The notes: generated by a model from the sequence alone, not told the origin. A stretch of DNA of 64,000 bases from Amphiura filiformis (GCF_039555335.1 NC_092635.1:54193755-54257754); one strand, 5' to 3'; positions 1 through 12,950 are shown, counted from the stretch's first letter. Program-made: numbers and translations.

Positions 1-38
1 GGCGTTGTATGGATTTAAACTGGTAAATTATAGCCCAT
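1..38. repeat. Right end of the 'CCATACACCCCC' MITE, cut by window edge
   Basis: The first bases (GTATGGATTTAAACTGG then ATAGCCCA) match the right terminal arm of the palindromic MITE seen complete at 14222-14410. Only the end of the copy is inside the window. Confidence 0.5.
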
Positions 39-971
39 ATACCATCAAGTAAAGAAATACAAAATATTTAGTTTGTTAATTATTGCTTGATATCAACTTT
101 TATTTTTTGTTACTTAATAAGTACGATTCATTTGATTTTATTTCATCAAAAGGAAAATACAATATTTTTAAATACTCAACAGTACCTACCAGGCAGCTAT
201 TACTATTAGAAAGTTTTAAAGTTTCAGCTGTCATAGACACCAAACTCTGGTATTTGATATCATAAGAGCTCTATAGGATGTAGTGAAAGGTCTTTCTGGT
301 CAATTTATCCCAATAAAATGGGCATGTACTGTGGATCATTTCATGCTGATTTTGAAACAAGATGTTTTTGCAAATGGGAATTTGTATTAAGTGATTTTGT
401 CAGTAATTGGTGAAAGATGAAATTCATTAAATATGGCCTAGAACAAAAACTGGGTCACCCCAAACTGGGGCTATTGCTGAGAGAGGAAGAAAGTTTGTAT
501 TGATACCTAATAATAAATAGTCATTTTTTTGGGATGTTACAGGTTGTGGAAAGAGTAGTGAAAGAGGTGTCAAAAGAGGACTGGTTTTTGAGGTTTGTAA
601 ATAGTGGCTGCACCAGGGATGCACCAGGGATTTTTTTCGGGAGGAGCCCATGCTCATAGTAGATGAACAACATGCAGTTACATGCTATATTATGTGTGAC
701 TAAGAAAGAAAATTTATACGGCCCCATAGGGCAGGATCCAAAAATTGCCGGTCCACCGACCTGATGGCCACTTTAACCTGCATTTTAAGCTGCTAGTGAG
801 TTTGTCACTTTAGACAGTTTACTGAAAGTTTTTTAGTTGCTACTTTTTAAAGGAAATTTTAATTTCAGGCAATACATGTATATCCCAGTTTTAATATTAA
901 AGTTAAAATGCAAAACACAGGTTGATGGGTGGTTGGATAGGCCTTGGGCAGTGCTCCCAAACAGTGTTAGG

Positions 972-1170
972 CAGTGGCGGCACCAGGAATATTTTTCCGG
1001 GGGCATTAGGGGGAAAAGTGAATTTCAGGGGGGGCAAAATCAAACAAATTTTGTGCAAAATTGCACAAAAAAGTGGAAATTTTTGTAGTTTTTGGTTTTA
1101 CTGGGGGCAACAGGGGCAAGAGTTCTGACTGGGGGAATTTGCCCCCTTCCCCCCCCTGGTGCCGCCACTG
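972..1170. mobile_element. hAT-like MITE with perfect 16-bp TIR and 8-bp TSD
   Basis: The element begins CAGTGGCGGCACCAGG and ends with its exact reverse complement CCTGGTGCCGCCACTG. The octamer GTGTTAGG flanks both sides (964-971 and 1171-1178). An 8-bp duplication is the hallmark of hAT transposases. The interior is G-rich on the left and C-rich on the right, with no coding capacity. Confidence 0.88.
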
Positions 1171-1494
1171 GTGTTAGGACACCCTATGTATTGGGAACAC
1201 TGACATGGCTCAAATCTGGTGAATTATCTTGAAATTATACCAAGAAATGAACCATATTGCTCCCTGGAATACTCATTCAGGTCTACTGCCATTTTGGTGC
1301 TGACAAATTGAAGTATGCACATAATTCATTTTGACTAGTAATGAACATACTTTCTTAATGTCAATGGGAGGTGAACATGTGCCTTTCATTTCAAATTCCT
1401 TCACCAACTCCACCTGGTGAAATTTGTGCTTCTGATTCACCTGAAAATTATACAGAGTACATTTTGTACCTGCATAATTTGTTGGTCCCAACAC

Positions 1495-1882
1495 CAGTAG
1501 CGTAGCCAGTAGGGTGACAAGGGGGCAGAGTGCCCCACCCCTGACAAAAAATGAAAGAAAAAGTGCCCCTCTGACAAAAAATAAATGAGAAAATCTGGAA
1601 GGCAAAGGAAAAGAAAAGGGCAAGAAGCGCCTTTTCCACCAAAATTCACCCGATCATGGCCAAATATTGTAAAATATAAAAATTTTGCGCGCTGCCCGCG
1701 CACATTGTCACAATAAAGCCCTTTTCACCCCAATCATGTGCGAAAATAGTGCAAAATACAATACAATCGTCCCAATAAAGCCTCTCTAAAAATGTATTGT
1801 ATGATGCAACTGCAATTTTTTTCGTCTGTGCCCCGAAATTTTATTTTGCCCCTCCTGACCAAGAAAGCTGCCTACGCCCCTG
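1495..1882. mobile_element. hAT-like MITE, 388 bp, 8-bp TSD
   Basis: The termini CAGTAGCGTAGCCAG and CTGCCTACGCCCCTG are imperfect inverted repeats. The octamer CCCAACAC lies on both sides (1487-1494 and 1883-1890). It shares the CAG-N-GGCGTAG-type end with the copies at 972 and 3806. Open frames across it are simple translations of the repeat. Confidence 0.85.
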
Positions 1883-3362
1883 CCCAACACATATAGTGGC
1901 GTATGTGAAGGATAAAATATGTTTCCAAGAAAATGTTTAGTTAATATGCTACTAATAATGGAGTCAATGCACCTCCACTCTTTCAGTATTAAAAATTTTC
2001 AGTAACATTCAAAAGATTACAGCATCACCTTTATGGGTAATGAAATAAAGCAAATGTTAGAGTACGAGTTCTGAAAAAGAGACCCACTTATTCAAAGTAT
2101 TGCATTAAAGGGCAGATCTATTGCAAAAACAAGTTTATCTCCATTCGAAGAGAATAATTATTACATTACAAGTTGACATTTTGTTGCAATTTTTTTATGC
2201 GTATTTCTCCTGAAAAAAGAGAAATTGTGTGGGTAAAATTCGGGCTTGTACGTGTTCTTCTCCCGTTTGAAGCGAAATTAATTTTCAAGGCAGTGGGCTG
2301 ATGACGTAAGTAAATGAAGCAGACACTATCATGCTCTCATTTACTTGTGTGATACAATCACAATCACTTTGACAAGTTTGACATTAGCAACAATGAGTTG
2401 TACTATTATTTACCATAACAATGCTGCTAAACAAATATGCAGACTATTGTTCTCATTTGGGAAACAAAGCCTCACACAGTATTGTTACTATGCGTTTGCT
2501 TTGTAATATTTCATCCAGCTGAAACTATAATACCTATAGCATTGCAATATCGCACAGGGAAATCAGATACATGAGTTTGTGGACTTAACATGGTTTATAG
2601 TCTCAGATTGATCATGCTGAAATTCTAAGTTCAAAATATTTTTTTTAATTTTTTAGTCCAAATATTTCTCATCATATTGATATACATATGAATTGTAATA
2701 TCACAATTTACTAATATATAAAAAAAGAAGCGGCTGATTTTATCCATGTTTAAAAACCATTAAATTTGTAATACTAAATTCAAAGTTTTTTTCTGAGAAC
2801 AACAGTATACGTTCTGTGCATTGAGAATGTTTATAGTCCCTTCTCACAAAGCAGGCACATCTCATTTCATGAAATCAACTTTTTTCTAGGTCAAATCTGT
2901 ATTGTTCGAAGGAACTCATCGCTTAAGTTGGTTTTTGCGTAATATCAATTTAAAACGTCTTATTTTCTCAAAAAAGGAGTCATTTTCATTTTCCTCATAA
3001 TATTAGCTTGAAATTGATATGATGTTGTCCGAGCAATATATATGACCTTTAAAGCAGCAGGCATACAATTCTGGAAAAAAAATAGTTGGCACACTTGCAC
3101 TAAACAATTGAAATGTGTGCCCTATCAAAATTGGAGAGGCAATTGTAACATACATGCAGTATATGTGAAGCACAGACTCCCCCCTGTATCTCACCCTTCC
3201 CTACTACCCATCTTTCAATGTTGGAGGGTCTCACAGGCCAACATGGCTTGGTCCAACATTGAATTGGGGGAGTGAAGGCAGAGATATACCTAAAGACAGG
3301 CAAAGTGTGCCAACCTTTTTTTCAGGAATGCAAGTAAGAATGCCTCAAACAAATCTACTTAC

Positions 3363-3549
3363 CATACTCTTCCACTTTGAATGTCTGTGTTATAACTTTC
3401 TTTCCAGTGTCTACTTTAATCTTCCACTCTCCCAATTGAGGGTCAGGGGTCATTTCCATCTCAAGATCCAGAAGACCATCCTCTCCAGCCTGGTCAAGCC
3501 ACTGGGCCATCCTGATTCCACTAGGTGCTTCTATCCATAGTGTAGGTAC
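3363..3549 (-). CDS. TEP/CD109-like protein, coding exon 5 (MG2 domain)
   Basis: This 187-bp exon starts in phase 0 after the acceptor at 3551-3550 and ends in phase 1 before a GTAAGT donor (3362-3357). It reads VPTLWIEAPSGIRMAQWLDQ, then a loop, then LGEWKIKV and ends FKVEEY. That is the diagnostic MG2 pattern of alpha-2-macroglobulin, CD109 and invertebrate TEPs (I-x-x-P-x-G-N-R-x-x-Q-W, then L-G-x-W-x-I/V, then F-x-V-x-E-Y/F). It joins in frame to exon 4 at 12397-12449, with an 8.8 kb intron between. In these proteins MG2 is part of the ring of macroglobulin domains that carries the thioester/protease-trap module of humoral innate immunity. The thioester motif itself would be far downstream and is not in the window. 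Family assignment is secure. Whether it is CD109-like, A2M-like or C3-like is not settled; the VKFR.. and LGEWKI spacing resembles CD109 most. Confidence 0.93.
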
Positions 3550-3805
3550 CTACATAGGTGCAAAGTTATAGAGTATCATTAAACAAGAGATGGTGTTGAC
3601 ACAGAGCAGAGTTCATCAATTGATCAACATGGTTTATACAGGATCATAATCATGGTTACAATTCACCTTGTTGGTAATTTGCAGCATAGCAGACCCATTG
3701 CCAGGATTTTTTTAGGGGGTGAATTTGTGAAGAAAGCGGACTTTTGCTTTTTGCAGCCAAGGGGGTGTGGGGGGATGTATCTCCCTGAGAAGATGCACCC
3801 CTGAC

Positions 3806-4125
3806 CAGCGGCGTAGCTGGGATTTTTTCCAGGGGGGCAAGCCTGTATGGGGCGGGGCCCAAATCCACCAATTTTTCCTGCACTTGGGGGAAGGGGCGGG
3901 GCCCAAATAGACAAATTTTGCCAGGCTTATTGATAATAATCGTATGATATTGCATATATCGTATGGATTCCCCATCTCTCTGCCCCTCCTCTCACCCTCT
4001 CTTCTTTTTTCCTCTTTCTCCCTCCTTTTCCTCTTTTTGCCTTGCCCTAGGGGGCGGGGGCCCAAATCGGCAATTTTTGCCAGGGGGGCAATTGCCCCCC
4101 CTGCCCCCTGGCAGCTACGCCACTG
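3806..4125. mobile_element. hAT-like MITE, 320 bp, 8-bp TSD
   Basis: The ends CAGCGGCGTAGCTGG and CAGCTACGCCACTG are inverted. The octamer CCCCTGAC is duplicated on both sides (3798-3805 and 4126-4133). The core is GGGGCGGGGCCCAAAT-type sequence repeated in both orientations plus a C/T-rich stretch, which yields spurious proline- and serine-rich reading frames. Confidence 0.87.
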
Positions 4126-4247
4126 CCCCTGACAGAAGTTGGATTTTAGTACACTATTTTGTACAAAATTGTGTTTTTATATATTATTCAAGTCAAATTC
4201 ACCCAGCAAGGTTGACTTTTTTTTGGGGGGGGGGGGAGGATGGAGTT

Positions 4248-4700
4248 GAGATGTGGAGTTGTCTAGCACTCCACACCTCCTGACTATGGGCATGATTTTC
4301 ACTTTTTCAGTATCCTTTGCCATATTTCAGTTGATTCTGACACTGAAATTGTGAGTTAACCAATGCAATTTCACTTGACCCCAAAATGACCTTCACATTA
4401 TTTGCCTCACTCAGGTGGCCGTTCCCACCAAATTTCATGAACCTGCAGTCTATGTCGATTTGACCCCAGATGACCCCGAATGACCCCAAAATGACTTTGA
4501 CATTTTTGCCTTGTTTCAGTGGTCGTCCCCACAAAATTTCATGAACAAAATTTCATGAACCTGCGACAATCTATGGCGATTTGACCTCGGATGACCCCAC
4601 AATGACCTTGCGGAGATGTGGAGTTGTCTGGCACTCCTCACCTCCTGACTATGGGCATAATTTTCACTTTTTCAGTAACCTTTGCCATATGGCTTATTTC
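4248..4700. repeat. Direct duplication (~362-bp offset) in GACCCC-rich repeat
   Basis: The stretch GAGATGTGGAGTTGTCT... with the following CTCCTGACTATGGGC and TTTCACTTTTTCAGTA occurs at about 4248-4340 and again at about 4611-4700. The sequence between is built of TGACCCC(A/G)AATGACC-type units that also appear near 38480-38640 and 56280-56420. Confidence 0.65.
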
Positions 4701-7700
4701 CAAAAGCTTATTTCCAAAATTTCAGTTGATTCTGACATTGAATTTGTGAGTTACGCATAGGGCCTAATTAGATGTATTACAGTGCCCCATAGGCTACTGC
4801 ATTGCAATTCCGGGCTGAAATTACAAATTGGATGATATTTTTGTCAAACACCCCAATCTGCAAGAAAGCTTATGCAAACAATCATGAGGTAGTCACCTTG
4901 GTCTGGGGCGGACATTTTATAAATGAATTTAGAAGAGCAGCATCGACACCACTTGCATTACATTCCAGATGTTAAATCTACATCATATGCAAAATTTGAG
5001 GAAAATTGAACAAGTCCATTTTATTTTATGGCCATTTGTCTATAACTGGTCTTTACATGTAGCCCTATGGAGAGAGTGCCCGTTGAGGGCGCTATAACCC
5101 CCATTTTAGGAACAAAAATGTGATTTTTAAAAACTGACTCGTGCAAATTTTCTAACATTTTCAGAGTAGGCCTATGTAGTATGAACATGTAGAAATATAA
5201 TCAAGTAGTTGCCGTACCTGCTCTTCTCCAAAAAAATAACAAGTCCTATACCTCAATGATAATGAAACCTAGGTGTAGTCCCAGGGATTTAAATGCTCAA
5301 CTTTTTCAGACTAAGTTGGAGGGATGAGGCTGTGGATCACAAGGTGCCCCTTTAATGAGCTGGGTCACCAAACATTTGAAATGGATCACTCAGTGTTCAA
5401 AATCAAGGGAAGTTGATTTATTCGAAGAATCTGAAATCAACAGGCATCAAATCTGTATTACCCAATGACAGGGGCAACATGCAGGGAGGCAATTTATATT
5501 TCAATGAAAACTATAGGATATACCTAAAACCTATACTGACACTATAAATAGGCTATCGTAAAATCTTGATATCATGTACGTGATATCATTTTTATCAATA
5601 AATATAACAACTTGCCAACAGTGAATCAAGGTGGGTCTAGACACAGCATACTCTAAGGTAATCAGATATGAAAATCAGTTAATATGTAGTCATTGTTAAA
5701 TTCTGATATTCTTGGATCGAGATCGTATGATGAAGAAAAAAAAAGTTATTTATTGCTCAAATATATTTTGAAATATGGCCAAAAGTAGTATCGTATTCTT
5801 TAGCATATTTTTTCTTACCGCATAATATTCCTATAAATGCCCAGGGTGTGAAATTTTTCAATAGGGAGGGAGTGTTTATTACTATTTAAGGGCCAAATTT
5901 TGGATAAAAATGAATTATAAGCTTACCATAACATGGGAGTAATACACAAATTTCCAGGTCCCCCTTTTAAAAATTGGCCAACATAAATAACATGCTTGCA
6001 GAGATTTATCACTAGAATATGAAACAATATCACTCTGAAATTACATTTGCAAGTACATTTTCATGCAAAAATAGGTCTCTAAATGAAAATTCTACAAGCA
6101 ATTTGGCCATAAACTAGATGGGAACATGGAAGTTGAGGGTTTTCCATACAATTTCAAAAAAGTTTATATAATACGCTCGTATGGCATAGAAAATTCTGCA
6201 TTTTAGTCATTTGCTCATTGATAATTTAGGTGCTCAAATAATGCAGGTCCAGAATACTATAGAGTTTTCAGCACATTCTTGGATGAGAACTATATGACAG
6301 TAAAAATTTAGTTTACAATGCATGGTAGTTGGGGAGTTACATCATAAATTCTTTGGGTATGCTTCCCGGTAATTTTGCAGTGATGGGTCTTTGGGAGCTG
6401 ATGGTCTACTAGTAAAAGGGGGCCTTTTGGAACTGCAAACAGTCAAAATCACTGGTCTTTCTTGGCTTTCAGAGTTGAAAATCACCTGAAAACCCATAAA
6501 TGTGAGAAAATAAATATGATCAAAATCAAGGGTTTTTCGGAGCTATATTTTGCTCAAATTTTGGGTGTCTTTTGGAGCTGCAAAATCCAAAAAAGGGGGG
6601 TCTTTTCAGGGGAACTTACACATATGGTCATTTATATTAAGTACCACCCCCTCTTGAAATGGTATAGAAATTACAATGCACAGTACAAAGTGTCTAGAAA
6701 CTTCTTTCTCACTTTGTTTGTTCATTTCTTTATACCCATGATATCAATTGACTTCACTTCAGGTCAAGGTGTTGACTTGTATGTGTACTTATAGGGGTGA
6801 GAATAGTCATAATAAACAGAGATTTATTATTTGATGGAAATTATTGAAATGTGAGCAGGTGCTGACATCACACTTCAAAACCAGGGGATAAAGTAGGACT
6901 ATCCCATACACTATGGACCACAAGAGCCTCATCCCAATGGCATAGTTCAATAACCTCAATTACATAATCATAGTGCAAAATTTGACCTCAAGTTGCAGAG
7001 TATGAGTTTTTGTACACAAATCTTCAAAGGTCGTTCAATGAATGTACAAATGTATTGGGGTTTAAGAAATGTGCCCCTGATAGATGAGCATGTTGTGGAT
7101 CATAGTGAAAGTAGGACTATCCCATAAGACCCTGCATATACCAAAAGTTATAACATTTTAATTCCCAATTGAAGAAACTTGCATAATCTCTAACTCTCTC
7201 CACACAGGTGTGGACTGTAGATGACAAGTTTCAAAATATTCTTTAATAAAAATTCCCTTTAAAAGGGAAGGCCAGCGTCAATGCAGAAGAGGTCTTGTAA
7301 ATAGTTTGGGTCACTGTGAAAGGCATTTTTTAGGATCACGCTTACATCCATGTTACATGACAGTTCACCAAACCATCAATGGTGAGAACATGCACACTGA
7401 AACAGCAAAACACATTAACTCCTATAACTCCTGTCAACTCTTTAATTCATTACTCCAAATTGTTCTGTATTTTTGTCTTTTATACTGCTTTTTACCCATG
7501 CTTATTATAAAAATCAAGAAATACACTGCAGTTGTTAGTTAATTCGCTATGTTAACTCAACTTACATGCACATTTTATTTTAAAATAATTTTATATTATT
7601 TCATAATGTATAGTTTACTATAAAGTAGATAGTGGCAAGCACATGATAAAGGACTGATCATTCACTACAATCTTCACTTTTAAACTGTATTTTTTGAATG

Positions 7701-9074
7701 TGTTGATTGTTAGTCCGAAACTCCTGCAAAGCTATGGACATGGCATCTTACCTACTCCATTCTGTAGTCTGCATTGTGTGTTTTCTCAGTCTTCAATCAT
7801 TTTGTTGAATGTAATTTTATGAATCAAATAAAAAGATAGAAATTGGCCTCACTTTAGTTATGTGTCATTTTACAGTATTTATCATTTATAAAGTAAGACA
7901 ATAATTTATTTATTTTCTATAAGTGCATGTCAAAATATGGGATATATTGTTCAATATTATAGCTAGCCCTAAAAACTTTATTTTCAATCGGATTTTTCCG
8001 TTGAAAAGACAAAACTGATGTTAAAGATAGCAATAATATCATCAATAACATTTTGAGTCAATTTTATCCATAAAACGATACAGGATAGGATAGATAATTA
8101 CTTTGACTTCAATGTGGTCCATATAATGAAGATTTTGATTCCACAACATTATTAGATCTGTTATCAACATATCAATTATGCACTCACAGGCAACCAAACA
8201 TCATGCTATGCTCCACTGATATGACCTCGTGATCATTCCCCCGCTTTGACCATGTCATTTTTTTGATATGCTGATTGCTGAACAAGTTTATGTTTATATG
8301 TGTAGGCCTAACCTATGATAACTTTTTAAGTCATAATTAATTCAAACATAACTTTGGCAATACTCAATCGTTTTAGATTCGTTGAAACGGCAAAACATAC
8401 TTTCTTTTCCTTGCAAATCAATTAGCAGACATCAAAAACATTTCCACCACGAGAAGTAAAAAAAATAATTCATACCAATAGAAGAAGGCTATAATCTTAG
8501 CTAATCTTTAGTGTACACAAACCCCATCTCAGAATTAGGTACCAGCGCCCTATGCGCTGGCGAAAATTCAAACATTTCAGAATTGTACATTTATTATGAC
8601 CATATTTGGAATCAGCATGAGAACAAATAAATGAGTACAAACAATTAGTAATTGATTCAGTGGTTCTGAGATAGCTCTTGATATTTTTAGAGAATGAACT
8701 TGAACTTCTTACGTTGAAGCCTGTGGCTAGCACACAGAGCATTAATAACAACTTTACATAAAGCCATGGCTTTGACTTAGTTTTGGTTTTGGTATGATGC
8801 TATATTGTGATAATTGATTTGGTGCTGACAGACAGACCGATTGACTGAAAGAAGGCACAATCCATTGAAAGTAAAGTCTACTTTTGAAAAATATAGTGCT
8901 AGGTCAAAACTGAAAGTCATTGATTCTGGCCCCAGGATTCAGGCCCATGAATCATGTAGGCATTGTATTTAGTGGTGTAGCCAGGATTTTGGAATTGGGA
9001 GGGGGCACAATTGCCTAAAAATACATTTGGGTGGTGCTCAATGGACAATATTCACTCAGCTCCCCATTTCACCC

Positions 9075-9205
9075 CTGGGTAGAGAGAGGCAAGTAAGGTA
9101 AAGCACCTTGCCCAAGAGCACAACACAATGGCAAAGCCATCGCTCGAACTCGCAATCCACCGATTACAAGGCAGAGCCTGTACCGCTGCGCCAACATGGC
9201 CCTAC
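9075..9205. repeat. SINE-like dispersed repeat piece
   Basis: It contains CACCTTGCCCAAGAGCACA, GCTCGAACTCGCAATCC and ACCGCTGCGCCAAC in order. This layout is seen in tRNA-related SINE sequences of marine animals (recalled, not searched). The open reading frame crossing it (9128-9385) is not considered a gene. Confidence 0.45.
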
Positions 9206-9399
9206 AAAAGCTCAAAGCTTGAAGCTAGTGCCACTGACGTAAATATACAGACTATACCAGATACAGTATATGAAAGAAACAATTTGGTCATGCTGATGAT
9301 TGAAATTACACTTTTTAAGTTCAGATCAAAAATTCTAGAACCTCTGCAGGTTTTCCATTTGCTTGTTCATTTGTTCATTCATTAGTTATTCAATCATTT

Positions 9400-9510
9400 G
9401 TTTGTTCTGCCATTGATTGATTGATCGATTGATTGATCGATGGATCGATCTATCGTTGGATCAATCGATTGATTGATTCGTTCATTCATTGATTCATTCA
9501 TTCATTCTTT
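9400..9510. repeat. GATT/GATC simple repeat
   Basis: Degenerate tetranucleotide run of GATTGATTGATC and ATTCATTC units. Confidence 0.85.
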
Positions 9511-9586
9511 CATATTTCTTGCAAAATAACAAAGTTAACTATAAACTAAAGTTACAATACACTCATAAAAATATGCGGTCAAAGAA

Positions 9587-9711
9587 CCATATGCTCCAAC
9601 TGAAAAACAGGATAATTATTTCAACCACAAAATGTGTCAATTTACACACTATGTAAAATGATATACTTTGTGGTTAAAATGATGACCCTATTATTCAGTT
9701 GGTGCATATGG
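9587..9711. repeat. Small foldback (125 bp)
   Basis: CCATATGCTCCAACTGAA and AACCACAAA on the left pair with TTTGTGGTT and TTCAGTTGGTGCATATGG on the right, forming an imperfect hairpin of about 50-bp arms. Confidence 0.65.
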
Positions 9712-11694
9712 CACATACATGTGCACAGATCTTAGCAAAAGGGTTGGCCATATATATTGTATAACCAGGCCTGGGTCAGGGCAGGTACCATGAGCCCCAT
9801 CACCACCCCACAAGCCATTAGAAGCATTATTGCAAAGCAATTTTAAAATTGTCACTGAAATCTCTGGACAGGTCATTTTGACAAACCTTTCACATTATCT
9901 TTGTACTTTTGTAACCAAAATGTTCAATGTAAATGCATTCAATTGTCACATTGTGATCCACCATCTATTTTTTTTATTTCCAAAATGGATCTTTGCTCTT
10001 GTTTAATTAACACAGCCATTGCACCAGATAACCCAAATTAATGAATAGGCCCACCAGGGTTAATTGTGATATTTTCCTAATATTGATTTTACTATCTATA
10101 AATTGTGTATGATTTGAGATAGCAAATCCAAATACATCCCACTACTTTCCTAAATATAAATATTTGCTATGCATCATGGAAGAGTCGATGTGCGCTATTT
10201 TATCTCATCAAATCTGAACAGGTCCTCCCCTTGACCCTAAGCTCATCCTAATTAGCCAAACAAAACGTGTTTTGGTTTGATGACCCTGGTTTAACGAACC
10301 CGCTCGCAATTTGTATTGTTAATCAGCATTAGAAGAAATCATAACCGAAAGGTTTCTAGTTCAAAGCGTGGGATTGACTGTTATCTTATTTTATCACACA
10401 GTGCCCTGTTTAATTGGGTTTTTCTGCATTTCCCAACATAAATCAGTGTTTTCTGATGAGTTCCAGATGATCAAGTTCAACGTATGTGATGCCTAAATCA
10501 TGTAACAATAATAAGCTTATCACGCATGTGCCTCATCATGTAAGCTTCCTGTTTTTATGTTCCCAGGAGTTGTATTTGGAGAAGTTGCCTAATTGGGCTA
10601 TTCCAATTGAAATCCATACACCCCCTATGGAAGACATAGCCTGATGCCTGAATGCCTGAAATTCCATCACATATATGTTACCTACAATCACTGCCAGAAT
10701 TCTTTCTCATTTTGTTTGAATGCTGAAATAGCAGGTTACTGTGTAAATATGCGAGGTCATATTTGGCAAATCATATAAGGTCATACTGAAATATCACTAA
10801 TTAATTAAACAAAATTGCTTTGAGCTGCTTTGCATACCACTTTTGATCCAAATGCAAAAAATATCACTATCTCAGCATTTTAGATGGATTAAAACTAGCT
10901 CAGTTCACTGACTGTGATGCTCTGAACACTGTAGCGTGCGCAGGTTTTCAAAAGTCAGGGGGGGGCACAGGTTTTGAGTCCCCTGACTGTTTTAAAATTT
11001 TTGGCTTGCTTTGCTCGCCGTAATAGCTAATTCCCCAGTTTTACCCAAGTTGAGTGCATTTCCCCTGAGTTTTTGACAAAAGTAGTGGGGCACATGCCCC
11101 TGGCTCAGAACCATGAGCGATGCTTTCATACCTTTGTAGAGATCCTACACTTTATCCAAATGGGACCTTATGGCAGAGAGTTTTAGAGAGCAACCATACC
11201 CTCCCAAAAAAACAAAATCAAGAAAGTTCACTTTTTTGTGTGCGAAAAAGTTCACCTTTGAAGGTAGTTTACAAAAATGTGCAGAAATAAAGTGGCCAAA
11301 TGTTTTGAAAAGCTTTTTTTTGCATTTCATGAAAACTGGTTGAATATTTTTGAGCCACATTTTTTACAAAAAATTGATACCAGATATGTATGTACAAACA
11401 TGGCTTAAAGACTGTTTGAACAAGGCATGTCAAAAGCACAAACTTACAAAAAACAAGACCGTTACAAAATGAAATTGCCAGTTACATATAACATTAATCT
11501 TACAAATATGTTTACACTCAGTTGTCAACAAACAGATAAGGACAGTCTTTATCATATGTCAAGGTGTTACAAGCTCATTAGCAAATGATTGTTTTCACTG
11601 CGACACAAACTGACATTTATTTATTTAATTCAATTTTACTGATTCAGCAGAATGGTAACCATATTCGCCCTTTGCATGGATCCGCCATCATGCT

Positions 11695-11849
11695 ACTAAA
11701 ACGAGGTTCTCCCTGCAAATGCATGCGCAAAATGTGTATTTTCTGTCATGCTTTTCTAGCAACATGCCAGAAGGCTTTTGCAAAGCGTATGCGGTAATTA
11801 AAGCATACGTTTGACACACACTTTGCGGGTAGAACCTCGTTTTGAGATG
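11695..11849. repeat. Small foldback (155 bp)
   Basis: CTAAAACGAGGTTCTCCC...GCAAA on the left is inverted relative to TTTGCGGGTAGAACCTCGTTTTGAG on the right. No coding content. Confidence 0.6.
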
Positions 11850-12122
11850 ACCGTGCGATCGGCAAATAGCAATGATGCTAATCACAAACTTAGATGAATG
11901 GTGCAAGCCAGTGGTAAACACTCTTCTGTGTTTCGAAACTGACTGTGATATACATGTATAGGTTTATCACAGGACCGACAGCTTAACGTCCCCTCCAAAG
12001 GATAGAATACCCTCATGGTTCAGTTCCTCAATTATAAATGGACCATGGATGAGACAGTAAGTCTGAATTTAATTTACAGATGTTGTAATTTAAATCCAGA
12101 ATTTTTCCCTTAAGTCAATCCC

Positions 12123-12205
12123 CCAGCAAGTTACCACCACCAGGGATTGCACCTGGGATCGCATGTACCAGAGGCGAGTGCCTTCACCATTAGGCCACAC
12201 TTTCC
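12123..12205 (-). repeat. tRNA-derived SINE head
   Basis: The minus strand reads like a tRNA: an A-box-like GTGGCCTAATGGTGAAGGC, an anticodon-arm-like CTCGCCTCTGG and a B-box-like GGTGCAATCCC. Pairing is degraded and it is not a functional tRNA. It sits in the TEP intron just beside exon 4. Confidence 0.5.
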
Positions 12206-12396
12206 CACTTATATACAGCATTTTTCTACTGGATTTGAAAGCTGGAATACTTCGGGTTTTGAGGTCTGGAGTGTCAAGCATTTCCTGGTATTTATTGTGG
12301 AAGAAAAAAGAAAAGGAACACATGCTAGGGACAAGCAAGGTACTAGCAAGGTACCAATTATGATACAATGGCTTAAGATAATCATTCTTTACTTAC

Positions 12397-12449
12397 TGAG
12401 CTCAAGTCTGGTCTCAAATCTTGATCAAGTGTCATTATCCTGAATTTTA
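12397..12449 (-). CDS. TEP/CD109-like protein, coding exon 4 (53-bp exon)
   Basis: A very short exon found by continuing the conserved motif. Exon 3 ends KPGQT + G, and this exon, after a TTTCAG acceptor (12451-12450), supplies TA then AAA TTC AGG, giving VKFRIMTLDQDLRPDLSS before a GTAAGT donor (12396-12391). VKFR(I/V).T.D is the continuation of the TDKPVYKPGQ motif in alpha-2-macroglobulins and CD109. It starts in phase 1 and ends in phase 0, exactly matching exons 3 and 5, which supports all three junctions. As I recall, a similarly short exon sits at this place in vertebrate A2M genes. Confidence 0.92.
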
Positions 12450-12950
12450 CTGAAATTAAAGAGAGGAAATGTGAAACTTATAAATACATTGTCAAACAGG
12501 TATAAGCATGGTATTTTAGGTAGGTTTAGAATAAATATAGGAAAGATTGAAGGCAGCATATTGTCAGTCTACTACAAAAGTTGACTAATAATAATGATAC
12601 AAATTAAAGGGATTATCCGAAATAATTAGGGTGATTACATAAATGATGCATACTTGAACCCTATTTTTTTCTCGGTTCTCAAAATTACAAGAAATTAGGC
12701 AATTATCGTAGTAGGGTGACGATATACAACATGCTAAATAATATTTCTGCTTTGATATAACAAATGTGTTTGAAATGAAACATAGTAGTTCTTTGGTCTA
12801 GTAGCCTAAACCTCAAATAAAATAGGTTCCAGAGCTTTAATATCAAAACTATCCACAAAAATTAATGTCTTGGAAAAAATACTTTTTATTCTCAACACAT
12901 TTGAGCGTAAATTAGTAATTCAAACTGAGGATGACTATTATAGTTCTTAC

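Larger units (their letters stand above)
1..3362 (-). other. TEP gene intron downstream of exon 5 (partial)
   Basis: After the exon 5 donor at 3362 I find no further coding exon before the left edge. The next expected segment (the conserved LPKFEV-like start of MG3) is not visible and is presumably outside. Recognisable contents are two hAT-like MITEs and A/T-rich unique-looking sequence. The rest (about 1900-3360) shows no feature I can name. Confidence 0.6.
3550..12396 (-). other. TEP intron 4 (between exons 5 and 4), 8.8 kb
   Basis: No coding exon was recognised on either strand. It holds a hAT-like MITE (3806-4125), a direct duplication of GACCCC-rich repeat sequence (4248-4700), a copy of the ~350-bp repeat also seen at 35.6, 39.1 and 42.3 kb (about 4740-5110), a left end of a GTGTAGCCAGG-type repeat near 8970, a SINE-like piece, GATT/GATC simple repeats near 9410-9500, two small foldbacks and a tRNA-like SINE head. 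About 5200-8900 is otherwise AT-rich sequence in which I see nothing. Confidence 0.7.

Noticed and set aside
1273-1623. 116-codon minus-strand open frame
   Set aside because: Its first half is translation of the hAT-like MITE (1495-1882). The remainder (VELVKEFEMKGTCSPPIDIKK) has no match to TEP domains or any family I recognise.
3656-4283. Several overlapping 60-117-codon Pro/Ser/Arg-rich frames on both strands
   Set aside because: They are six-frame shadows of the G-run/C-run hAT-like MITE at 3806-4125.
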